A stretch of DNA of 38,015 nucleotides from JANMEX01 sp031423755. Lineage in GTDB: Bacteria > Pseudomonadota > Alphaproteobacteria > Rhizobiales > Rhizobiaceae. The position numbers and the translations under genes were made by a program. Shown piece after piece: positions 7,476 to 15,925 of this stretch (position 1 is its first letter; each line of letters begins with the position of its first letter). The notes under the pieces are model-generated. The model had not been told where the DNA came from. It was given only the letters and a program-made list of their open reading frames with translations, and did not search any database. The DNA is taken from the NCBI GenBank assembly GCA_031423755.1, contig JANPGC010000117.1, forward strand, positions 1 to 38,015, given 5' to 3'.

Positions 7476-8903
7476 ATGGCGATCGAAACGCCCGAGAAGA
7501 AACCGGCGCCGAAACGGCGGCGCACTCCCTCCTATGTCAAGAATGTGCGCGGCGTGCGCAACTGGAAAGAGGCCAAAGACTGGCTTCAATGGCGCTCCAT
7601 CGAAGACATTGAATGCATGACGCCGGACCTTGCCGGCGTGCCGCGCGGCAAGATGATGCCTTCGACAAAATTCACCACCGAGACGTCTCTGGCTTTGCCC
7701 AATGCGGTGTTCCGCCAGACAATCACCGGCGACTATCCGGAAGAGACCGGCGAGTTCAAGCACGACCCGCTCGACAGTGACTTGAAGCTGATGCCGGATC
7801 TGTCGACGCTTTCTGTCGTGCCTTGGGAAACCGATCCGACGGCGCAGATCATCTGCGATATCGTTTCGATTTCCGGCAAACCGATCACCTACACACCGCG
7901 CAATCTTCTGCGCCATGTGGTCGGGCTTTACGCTGCCAAGGGCTGGACGCCGGTGGTCGCGCCGGAGATTGAGTTTTATCTCGTTGCGCAGAACATCGAC
8001 CCGGACTATCCGCTGCAGACGCCGAAGGGCCGCTCGGGCCGTTCGATATCAGGCGGTCAGGCCTATTCGATCGCCGGCATCAACGAGTTTGATGATCTGG
8101 TCGATGATATTTATCACTTCTCGGAAAAGCAGGGTCTGGAAATTGACACGCTGATCCATGAAGAGGGTCCGTCGCAGCTTGAGATCAACCTGCGGCACGG
8201 TGACCCGCTGGCGCTGGCCGATCAGGTGTTCCTGTTCAAGCGGACGATCCGCGAGGCTGCGCTGAACCACGACATGTATGCGACGTTCATGGCCAAGCCT
8301 ATTCAGGGCCTGCCGGGTTCGGCCATGCATATCCATCAGTCGATCATCAACAAGAAGACCGGGCAGAATATTTTCACCGGCGAGAATGGGGCTGAGACGC
8401 CGGAATTCCGGCATTTCATCGGCGGAATGCAGCGCTATATTCCGAGCCTTTTGGTGATGCTGGCACCCTACGTGAACTCCTACCGCCGCCTGACGCCCGG
8501 ATATTCCGCGCCAGTCAACACGGCGTGGGGCTATGACAACCGCACCACGGCGTTTCGCGTGCCGCCATCTTCTCCGGGCGCTCGGCGCGTGGAAAACCGC
8601 TTGCCGTCGTCTGACGCCAACCCCTATCTGGCGCTGGCGGCTTCCTTGGCAGCCGGTTATCTCGGCATGATCAACAAGCTTGAGCCGACGGAAGCGTCAA
8701 CAGGCAACACTTACGGCGGCGGTGTGCAATTGCCGCGCGGCTTGCTTGAGGCCGTGGCGCTGTTTGAGGAAGACAAGGATCTGCGCACCGTGCTCGGCAA
8801 TGAATTTGTCGCCACGTTTGCAGGTGTCAAACGCGGAGAGTTTGAGACATTCATGCAGGTGATTTCGCCTTGGGAGCGCGAGTTCCTGCTGACCAACGTC
8901 TGA
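7476..8903 (+). CDS. puuA: Glutamine synthetase-family ligase, probable gamma-glutamylputrescine synthetase
   Basis: This 475-residue member of the glutamine synthetase superfamily carries the expected catalytic motifs: EIEFYL (about residue 164), EEGPSQLEINLRHGD (about 228-242), SAMHIHQSI (about 282-290), NRTTAFRVP (about 355) and ENRLPSSDANPYLALAA. It lacks the adenylylation-loop context of GlnA and has a lysine/arginine-rich N-terminus (KKPAPKRRRTPS). Known family role: ATP-dependent joining of glutamate to putrescine or another amine. The assignment to PuuA rests mainly on the next gene, a PuuB-like oxidase three bases downstream, so the exact amine is inference. ATG 7476 is preferred; the frame extends to 7383, but MAIETPEKKP looks like a natural start. 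Confidence 0.85.
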   Translation: MAIETPEKKPAPKRRRTPSYVKNVRGVRNWKEAKDWLQWRSIEDIECMTPDLAGVPRGKMMPSTKFTTETSLALPNAVFRQTITGDYPEETGEFKHDPLDSDLKLMPDLSTLSVVPWETDPTAQIICDIVSISGKPITYTPRNLLRHVVGLYAAKGWTPVVAPEIEFYLVAQNIDPDYPLQTPKGRSGRSISGGQAYSIAGINEFDDLVDDIYHFSEKQGLEIDTLIHEEGPSQLEINLRHGDPLALADQVFLFKRTIREAALNHDMYATFMAKPIQGLPGSAMHIHQSIINKKTGQNIFTGENGAETPEFRHFIGGMQRYIPSLLVMLAPYVNSYRRLTPGYSAPVNTAWGYDNRTTAFRVPPSSPGARRVENRLPSSDANPYLALAASLAAGYLGMINKLEPTEASTGNTYGGGVQLPRGLLEAVALFEEDKDLRTVLGNEFVATFAGVKRGEFETFMQVISPWEREFLLTNV

Positions 8904-8906
8904 GCC

Positions 8907-10190
8907 ATGGTCTACCAGTCCCCTATCTCTCCTGGCGTATCCTGGTATGAATCCAGCGTCGGCGAACGGCCTGAATATCCGCCGCTGGACGGCTCGAAGA
9001 CCTGCGATGTGCTCATCATTGGCGGCGGGTATACCGGCGTTTCGGCGGCGTACCACTTGGCTGCCAAGGGGCTCTCGGTCATCCTTCTCGAACAGAACCG
9101 ATTGGGCGACGGCGCATCCGGACGCAATGGCGGGCAGCTCAACACGGGCCAGCGTGGCTGGGTGGAGGATTTCGAGGCGCAGTTCGGGTTCGAGCGTTCC
9201 AAGGCGCTGTTCGATATGGCGGAGGATGCCAAGGCGCATCTGCTTGGATTTGCCAAGCGGCACAACATTTCCATCGACTATATGAACGGGCAGATCGACG
9301 GCGTTCATGCGAAGAAATACCTCAAGGACTATCAGGCGCACCCCGAGCAGATGGCGCGCTATGGCTATACGCATGTGTCCTATCTCACACGTCAGCAAAC
9401 ATCCGAGGCCATCGGCACGCAGCGCTATCTTGGCGGCGTCCGCGACACGGGGACGGGTCATATTCATCCGCTGAAACTGTTGGTTGGAACAGGACAGGCA
9501 GCAGCGCTGGCCGGAGCCAAGATCCACGAGAACACCAAAGTCAAATCGCTCAAGACGAATGGCGGCAAGGTCATTGCCACGACGAGAACCGGGACGGTGA
9601 CGGCGGGCAAGGCGTTGCTTGCCGTAAACGCTTATGGCGGCAAGATCGAACCGGTTTCGGCCGCGCACGTGATGCCCATCGGGTCATTCATCGGCGCGAC
9701 GGAACCGCTGGGCAAAAATTCGCCCGTGATCCCGGGCGGCGAGAGCGTTTCGGATTCGCGCTTTGTGGTGCGCTATTTCCGCAAGACGCGCGATGGGCGG
9801 CTGCTGTTCGGCGGGCGGGAAATCTACACCGCCAATTCACCTCGGGAAATCGAGCGCGGGGTGCGCAAGCAGGTGAGCGAAATCTATCCGGCGCTGGCCG
9901 ATGTGAAATTCACGCATGTCTGGGGCGGCTATGTCGGCATCACCATGCCGCGCCATCCGTTTGTGCGTGAGGTCATGCCTAACGTGACCAGCATCGGCGG
10001 GTTTTCCGGCCATGGCGTGATGCTGTCGAATTACACCGGGCGCCTCTATGCCGAGACACTGACCGGCAATGACGACAAACTACGCCTGCTGCGTGACCTC
10101 AAAATCCCGCCCTTCCCCGGCGGCCGCACGTTCCGAGCGCCGCTGTTGTTTCTGGCGTTGAACTGGTATGCGCTGAGGGACCGGTTTTAG
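8907..10190 (+). CDS. puuB: FAD-dependent oxidase, probable gamma-glutamylputrescine oxidase
   Basis: This 427-residue flavoprotein belongs to the DAO/glycine oxidase-like family. The ADP-binding Rossmann motif is at about residues 34-62 (DVLIIGGGYTGVSAAYHLA, then LLEQNRLGDGASGRNGGQLN). The C-terminal FAD-binding part has GGFSGHGVMLSNYTGRLYAE. GASGRNGGQ is characteristic of the PuuB/OrdL group. It would oxidise gamma-glutamyl-putrescine to the aldehyde. It starts three bases after the stop of the PuuA-like gene, so the two are one transcript and act in succession. The later steps (PuuC, PuuD) are not in the window. The stop codon directly abuts a 139-bp palindromic element. Confidence 0.86.
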   Translation: MVYQSPISPGVSWYESSVGERPEYPPLDGSKTCDVLIIGGGYTGVSAAYHLAAKGLSVILLEQNRLGDGASGRNGGQLNTGQRGWVEDFEAQFGFERSKALFDMAEDAKAHLLGFAKRHNISIDYMNGQIDGVHAKKYLKDYQAHPEQMARYGYTHVSYLTRQQTSEAIGTQRYLGGVRDTGTGHIHPLKLLVGTGQAAALAGAKIHENTKVKSLKTNGGKVIATTRTGTVTAGKALLAVNAYGGKIEPVSAAHVMPIGSFIGATEPLGKNSPVIPGGESVSDSRFVVRYFRKTRDGRLLFGGREIYTANSPREIERGVRKQVSEIYPALADVKFTHVWGGYVGITMPRHPFVREVMPNVTSIGGFSGHGVMLSNYTGRLYAETLTGNDDKLRLLRDLKIPPFPGGRTFRAPLLFLALNWYALRDRF

Positions 10191-10329
10191 TGTCTGGCCC
10201 AAAACTCGCTGCAACGGGTGAAATGATGCGTTTTTCGAGAACCGGAGCGGAGCATACTTCTGTATGTGAGCACCGGAAGCGCAGAAAAGTGCATCAGTTG
10301 GCCGTTGCAGTAAAGTTTTCGGTCAGACA
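10191..10329. repeat. 139-bp imperfect palindromic element between convergent genes
   Basis: The ends TGTCTG (10191-10196) and CAGACA (10324-10329) are complementary. Inside, matching blocks recur as inverted pairs: AAAACT/AGTTTT, CTGCAACGG/CCGTTGCAG, TGATGC/GCATCA, TTTTC/GAAAA and ACCGGAGC or its near-mirror CACCGGAAGC. The whole segment can fold as one long, interrupted hairpin. It starts on the base after the puuB stop and ends one base before the stop of the opposing gene. Sequences of this kind (ACCGGAGCGGAGC ... GAGCACCGGAAGCGC) recur in Brucella/Ochrobactrum-type genomes, from memory. It could serve as a two-way terminator. Confidence 0.62.
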
Positions 10330-10330
10330 T

Positions 10331-11092
10331 TTAGCGCTTTGCCGCCGCGAGCCACAGCGCATCTAGCTTGCGCAATTCTTCTGCGTCGAACTTGTCCAAC
10401 TCGTCCCAATAGCGTCCAGACGCCGACATGTAGCCGAGTTCAGCCTCGCGGCTTCGTGCTTCATTGACTTTGGTCTGATCAATTGATTGGCCGAGTTTTG
10501 ACAGATGCCTTGCAACGGCTTGTTTGTCCCAGCGGGCAATCTGATCGACCGTATGGTTCGGGAAGACCAACCGTGACTGTTTCTGCGCGGAGAGATTGAC
10601 GGTCAGACACCCTTCGCCAGCAGCAAGGAACATCAGTCTTGCGGATTTGGCTTCAAGGCTTTGCAGGGTGATGTCATCGCGCAGCGGGTCGGCTGTGCCT
10701 TTGCCATAAAAGTGGGTGAGGCCTTTGCTGTAATTCATGTCGCAGCCGTAAAAGGCGAGAACGTCCGGCTTAAGCGCGCCGAGCGCCCAGTAGCCCGCCG
10801 TGTAAGCCATGGTGCCGCCGGCATAGACAAAGCCGCCAAAGGCGTTTTGGACCGGGACATAGTCTGCCGCTGTTACAACGGTCTGCGAGCGAATATCGAT
10901 GTTTTGCGGATGCCGTTCTGCCGGAAAATCCTCCGGATGGATCAGATAATCCCAATCCGGACGCACCTGCCAAGCATTGTTGATGGCAACAATGGATGAA
11001 AAGGCATCACGCGGGAAACCTGCCGCGTCCATCGCATCAGGGCCGCTGCCGAGGATGAGCGTGATGCTCGGCTTGTTATTTCCTGATGTCAC
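10331..11092 (-). CDS. Hypothetical protein, Rossmann-like, possible DUF115/GT42-like fold (253 aa)
   Basis: No named family is assigned with confidence. The N-terminus ITLILGSGPDAMDAAGFPRD, followed by IVAINNAWQVRPDWDYLIHP, resembles the nucleotide-sugar-binding start of DUF115/GT42-like glycosyltransferase folds (GxGPS... then an Asn-containing strand). FYGCDMNYSKGLTHFYG also resembles a motif of that group. The C-terminal part is helical and charged (EAELGYMSASGRYWDELDKF). The GTG at 11092 is chosen because AAGGAG lies six bases before it; the frame itself is open to 11131. It stands alone, between the DUF1127 terminator and the palindromic element that separates it from puuB. Glycosyltransferase activity is inference only. 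Confidence 0.7.
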   Translation of the reverse strand: MTSGNNKPSITLILGSGPDAMDAAGFPRDAFSSIVAINNAWQVRPDWDYLIHPEDFPAERHPQNIDIRSQTVVTAADYVPVQNAFGGFVYAGGTMAYTAGYWALGALKPDVLAFYGCDMNYSKGLTHFYGKGTADPLRDDITLQSLEAKSARLMFLAAGEGCLTVNLSAQKQSRLVFPNHTVDQIARWDKQAVARHLSKLGQSIDQTKVNEARSREAELGYMSASGRYWDELDKFDAEELRKLDALWLAAAKR

Positions 11093-11162
11093 CAAACGCT
11101 CCTTTATATTGAGAGCGGGAACATGGTGCATTGCAGCGAAGCGTCAAGGGAAATTGGCAGTG

Positions 11163-11194
11163 CAAAAACAAAGCACCCGCCAGTTGGCGGGTGC
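11163..11194 (-). terminator. Rho-independent terminator of the DUF1127 gene
   Basis: GCACCCGCC (11173-11181) and GGCGGGTGC (11186-11194) form a perfect 9-bp stem with a 4-base loop. On the reverse strand it is followed by TTTGTTTT, so it terminates leftward transcription from the DUF1127 gene, 50 bases after its stop. Confidence 0.75.
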
Positions 11195-11243
11195 GGATGG
11201 GTAAGGCGCTTGGCCTTTATGGGAGGCTTTTCAGCCGGAACTG

Positions 11244-11387
11244 TTACTGCGCGGCCTTACGGGCGGCTTCGCGGATGTTTGCGCGAACGAGACCCATGTC
11301 GGCGAGGCTGCGGTTCGACAGGCCGTTGAGTTCGGCAACTGTGTTCCGGTAATTGCGCCAGTTCTTGTACGAGGTCATCATGTTCAT
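11244..11387 (-). CDS. DUF1127 family small protein (47 aa)
   Basis: The reverse-strand ATG at 11387, with AAAGGAGA just upstream, opens a 47-codon frame ending in TAA at 11244. The product starts MNMMTSYKNWRNYRNTVAEL and continues with LSNRSLADMGLVRANIREAA. That is the DUF1127 pattern: short, basic, with the L-x-x-L-x-x-x-x-L-x-D-(I/M)-G-(L/I) core. Small DUF1127 proteins in alphaproteobacteria have been tied to phosphate, carbon and RNA-turnover phenotypes, and in Brucella several such genes are under the LysR regulator VtlR. The mechanism is not settled. The upstream 176 bp contains several inverted repeats, including a LacI-type palindrome, and a clean terminator follows, so it is its own transcription unit. 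Confidence 0.82.
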   Translation of the reverse strand: MNMMTSYKNWRNYRNTVAELNGLSNRSLADMGLVRANIREAARKAAQ

Positions 11388-11451
11388 TTTGTTTCTCCTT
11401 TCGAGAAGCTACCGGTCTCTTCTTTGTTTGACCGATGACCAAAAGATAGTT

Positions 11452-11463
11452 GAAAGCGCTTTC
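11452..11463 (-). promoter_or_regulatory. LacI-type operator-like palindrome upstream of DUF1127 gene
   Basis: GAAAGCGCTTTC is a perfect 12-bp palindrome with a central CG-type step, flanked as TTGAAAGCGCTTTCGA, close to the TGNAANCGNTTNCA form bound by LacI/GalR-family repressors. It lies 65 bases before the DUF1127 start. Two more dyads, ATTGC-GCAAT and CAATGC-GCATTG, lie further upstream (11478-11512). No LacI-family gene is in the window. Confidence 0.4.
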
Positions 11464-11563
11464 GATTTGTAGAGCAGATATTGCAGTGCAGCAATGCGCT
11501 AGATGCATTGGTTAACGGGGAGTTATGCGAATTCTAGCCCCCCCCCTGCGGGAAAGGCTGGCG

Positions 11564-12688
<1,125 letters not shown>

Positions 12689-12976
12689 ACCAAACTCCGC
12701 AGGGAATCGAACCAAAGGGTACTAATCTGGCGCGAAACTAGGCTGAATTCCTTAAAATGTCACATGCGGCAGATATCACTATTTATGCAACATTCAGTTG
12801 GCTGCTTTGGTCCCCATCGAGGGCGTCGATTGATTTCGTTACGAAAAACCCGGGTGGGCAGGTGCACCCAACCTTAAAGAAAATCGATATAGAGCGCAGC
12901 CATTGAAAACCAGTGTGGTCCAGGCGCAGGCGCTCGAAGTAAGCTAAGGATACCAACGCTCGGAGGGCCTTTGGCA

Positions 12977-13507
12977 ATGTACAGTCGTTTTTTCGCCGCG
13001 GTGCTTTTCACAGGCCTCCTGCAAACCGTCGCCGATGCTGGTGGAGTTCCCGCGATCCCGTTTGTCGACGGACGCTGGCATGGGGGTGTCAAAAGCGGCC
13101 CAAACAGTTCGGATTTTGAAGAATGTTGGGCAAGCACGAAATTTGACGATGGCACAATGTTCACGCTCACAAAACGAAGAGACGGGAGTTGGAATCTGCA
13201 ATTGTCCAATCCCGGTTGGCGGCTGCCACATTCGCGCCGATACGCGATGGTTGCGCTGGTTGATTTCTATCCCCGGCTTCGAATCACGGCCGATGCAAGG
13301 GACCAGACACTTCTGGAGATCGCCGACCTCGATCATATTTCCCTGTTGGGGCTTATCGAGAATGGTCACACAATCGATCTAGCGTCTGACGGCTTCAATG
13401 AAAAGTATGAGCTTGAAGGCAGCGCCAAGATTATCGAGAGGATTCAAAACTGCTTCGATCAGTTGGTTGGCGAAATACCAGCGAGGGTCAACCAGCCAGG
13501 AAAATAG
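12977..13507 (+). CDS. Hypothetical secreted protein (176 aa)
   Basis: No family is recognised. The N-terminus (MYSRFFAAVLFTGLLQTVAD) is a typical signal peptide, with likely cleavage near VADAGG around residue 20-22. The mature part is about 150 residues and contains two Cys (EECWAST, QNCFDQL) that could form a disulfide in the periplasm. GGAGGG lies nine bases before ATG 12977; a TTG six bases earlier is an alternative. The stretch is visibly less GC-rich than its neighbours and its codon choice differs, which may mean later arrival. It stands alone, with about 290 bp before it and 220 bp after it that contain no other recognisable gene. A small hairpin, CCAATT-GACGG-AATTGG, lies at 13519-13535 just after its stop. 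Confidence 0.62.
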   Translation: MYSRFFAAVLFTGLLQTVADAGGVPAIPFVDGRWHGGVKSGPNSSDFEECWASTKFDDGTMFTLTKRRDGSWNLQLSNPGWRLPHSRRYAMVALVDFYPRLRITADARDQTLLEIADLDHISLLGLIENGHTIDLASDGFNEKYELEGSAKIIERIQNCFDQLVGEIPARVNQPGK

Positions 13508-13730
13508 TCCCTTGCTCGCCAATTGACGGAATTGGCACAAAATGACCAAGTGAAACTTGCAGCCAATCAAGTATCCAAGATAATCAAGGCCTGTCGTTCC
13601 ATCCGACTCGCTACCATCTGCCCCGAGCGCACATAAATCACCACAATCAGCACATATTTCAGGTCTAGCCAATTTCAATCGATTAGATTAAACCTGAATC
13701 CGACCATTCCAGAAAGAACAGGACATTTCG

Positions 13731-15209
13731 ATGACCAGTCAGATCATCCCCGTTGAGCCGTTCGACTGCATTGTTTTCGGCGGCACCGGCGATCTTGCGG
13801 AACGCAAGCTGATTCCGGCGCTCTATCAGCGGCAGGTGGCGGGGCAGCTTTCCGACCCGACTCGCATTCTCGGCGCATCGCGGGCGCAGATGAGCACCGA
13901 TGATTTCCGCAATTTCGCCCGCGCGGCGATCAACGAGTTCGTCAAGCCGGCGGAACGAATTGACGCGGAAATCGAAACCTTTCTGCAGCGGCTGTTTTAC
14001 ATCTCCGTCGATGCCAAGGCTGACACGGGCTGGCACGAACTTTCGGCCTTCTTCGCCGACGCGCCTGAAACTCGTGTGCGCGCCTTCTATCTCGCCGTGG
14101 CCCCTGCCCTGTTCGGCGACATTGCCGACAAGCTGAAGCAGAACGGGCTGATCAACGCCAAGTCGCGCATCATTGTCGAAAAGCCGCTCGGGCGCGATCT
14201 GGACTCCGCCAAGAAGCTCAACGACATCATCGGCAATGATTTTGCCGAACATCAGGTGTTCCGCATCGACCATTATCTTGGCAAGGAAACCGTGCAGAAC
14301 CTGATGGCGCTGCGGTTTGCCAATTCGCTTTACGAGCCGCTGTGGAACTCTGCCCACATCGACCATGTGCAGATCACCGTTGCCGAATCCGTCGGGCTTG
14401 AGGGCCGCGTCGGTTATTACAACACTGCCGGAGCGCTGCGCGACATGGTGCAGAACCATCTGTTGCAACTGCTCTGCCTTGTTGCCATGGAAGCGCCGTC
14501 GTCGATGGATGCGAATGCCGTGCGCGATGAGAAGCTGAAAGTGTTGCGCTCGCTCAAGCCCATCACCGCCGCCAATGCCGGGCAGATGACCGTTCGCGGG
14601 CAGTATCGCGCTGGCGCTTCGGATTCGGGCGCTGTCACCGGCTACCAGGAAGAGCTTGGCTCGCCGTCCAACACCGAAACATTCGTTGCCATCAAGGCGG
14701 AAATCAGCAACTGGCGCTGGGCGGGCGTGCCGTTTTATCTGCGCACCGGCAAGCGGCTGGCGGGGCGGATGTCGGAGATCGTCATCTCGTTCAAGCAGGT
14801 GCCGCATTCGATTTTCTCGGAGTCCGCCGGTCAGGTGTTCCGCAACGAATTGGTCTTGCGCTTGCAGCCGAACGAGGGCGTCAAGCAGTGGATCATGATC
14901 AAGGATCCGGGTCCCGGCGGCATGCGTCTCAAGCATGTGCCGCTCGACATGACCTTTGCCGATGCGTTTCAGGTGCGCAATCCTGATGCTTACGAGCGGC
15001 TGATCATGGACGTGGTGCGCGGCAACCAGACCCTTTTCATGCGCCGCGACGAGGTCGAGGCCGCATGGACGTGGGTCGATCCGATCCTCAAGGCGTGGGA
15101 AGAGACCGCGCAACCGGCTCAAGGCTATACGTCCGGCACATGGGGTCCGTCGTCGGCCATCGCGCTGATTGAGCGCGACGGGCGCACCTGGCACGAGGAA
15201 GACGCCTGA
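13731..15209 (+). CDS. zwf: Glucose-6-phosphate 1-dehydrogenase
   Basis: Oxidises glucose 6-phosphate to 6-phosphogluconolactone with NADP(+), the entry to the Entner-Doudoroff and oxidative pentose phosphate routes, in the cytosol. Seen: the N-terminal coenzyme motif VFGGTGDLAERKLIPALY (about residues 15-32), the active-site signature RIDHYLGKE (about 178-186) and the substrate-binding KPLGRD upstream of it. At 492 residues it has the normal length. First gene of zwf-pgl-edd; its TGA overlaps the start of pgl by one base (TGATG region at 15208-15210), which implies translational coupling. GAAAGAACAGGA upstream is a modest ribosome site. No HexR-type gene lies in the window. Confidence 0.97.
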   Translation: MTSQIIPVEPFDCIVFGGTGDLAERKLIPALYQRQVAGQLSDPTRILGASRAQMSTDDFRNFARAAINEFVKPAERIDAEIETFLQRLFYISVDAKADTGWHELSAFFADAPETRVRAFYLAVAPALFGDIADKLKQNGLINAKSRIIVEKPLGRDLDSAKKLNDIIGNDFAEHQVFRIDHYLGKETVQNLMALRFANSLYEPLWNSAHIDHVQITVAESVGLEGRVGYYNTAGALRDMVQNHLLQLLCLVAMEAPSSMDANAVRDEKLKVLRSLKPITAANAGQMTVRGQYRAGASDSGAVTGYQEELGSPSNTETFVAIKAEISNWRWAGVPFYLRTGKRLAGRMSEIVISFKQVPHSIFSESAGQVFRNELVLRLQPNEGVKQWIMIKDPGPGGMRLKHVPLDMTFADAFQVRNPDAYERLIMDVVRGNQTLFMRRDEVEAAWTWVDPILKAWEETAQPAQGYTSGTWGPSSAIALIERDGRTWHEEDA

Positions 15210-15901
15210 TGCCGGTCAAGCGGCAGGAGTTCGCCAGCGCCGATGCTCTGGCTGAGGGGCTGGCGGATGCCGTTGCGGCAAATCTGGCCAACGGCATACG
15301 CAGCCGCGGCATGGGCGTTCTTGCCGTTTCAGGCGGCTCCACGCCGAAGCGGTTTTTCAAGGCGCTCTCAACGCGCAAACTCGACTGGAAGAACGTGATC
15401 GTCACGCTGGTTGATGAGCGCTGGGTGGATTCATCGTCCGAGCGCTCCAATGCCAGACTGGTGAACGACAATCTGCTTGTGAACGAAGCCCGTGATGCCG
15501 TGTTTGTCTCGCTCTGGTCCGGCGGCGAGCGGCCTGACACTGAAGCCATCAAGCGGACAAACGCGGCGCTGAAGGGCCTCGCCTCGCCGTTTGACGCAGT
15601 CATTCTCGGCATGGGCAACGACGGGCACACGGCCTCGTTTTTCCCCGGCGGCGACACGCTGCAAGAAGCTCTAACCTCCAAGGGCCCGGCGATTGCGCTC
15701 AATGCACAAGGCGCGGGCGAGCCGCGGGTCACCTTGACCTTGCCGGTGCTCTTGAGCACGCGTTCGCTTTATCTTCACATTGAGGGTGCAGAGAAGGCGG
15801 CGACGCTGGAAGCTGCGCTCGGTGACGGGCCTGTCGAAGACATGCCGATCCGCGCCGTTCTCAGACAGGCGCACACGCCGGTTCTGGTCTATCATACGTA
15901 A
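15209..15901 (+). CDS. pgl: 6-phosphogluconolactonase
   Basis: Hydrolyses 6-phosphogluconolactone to 6-phosphogluconate. This 230-residue protein of the glucosamine-6-phosphate isomerase-like fold shows SGGSTPKRFFKAL near the N-terminus, TLVDERWVDSSSERSNARLV in the middle and ILGMGNDGHTASFFPG, the family's classical motifs, all intact. The ATG at 15209 overlaps the zwf stop, and edd follows after 24 bp with GGAG before its start. The product therefore supplies the edd enzyme directly from the same transcript. Confidence 0.96.
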   Translation: MPVKRQEFASADALAEGLADAVAANLANGIRSRGMGVLAVSGGSTPKRFFKALSTRKLDWKNVIVTLVDERWVDSSSERSNARLVNDNLLVNEARDAVFVSLWSGGERPDTEAIKRTNAALKGLASPFDAVILGMGNDGHTASFFPGGDTLQEALTSKGPAIALNAQGAGEPRVTLTLPVLLSTRSLYLHIEGAEKAATLEAALGDGPVEDMPIRAVLRQAHTPVLVYHT

Positions 15902-15925
15902 TCAAACGCCAACGGAGTAAGACCG

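Noticed and set aside
8697..9668. 323-codon minus-strand frame across puuA/puuB
   Set aside because: Shadow of puuB and the puuA end; no ribosome site or motif.
13683..15194. 503-codon minus-strand frame across zwf
   Set aside because: Fully antisense to zwf, whose catalytic signature is intact; composition is His/Arg/Asp-rich as expected for a GC-rich shadow.
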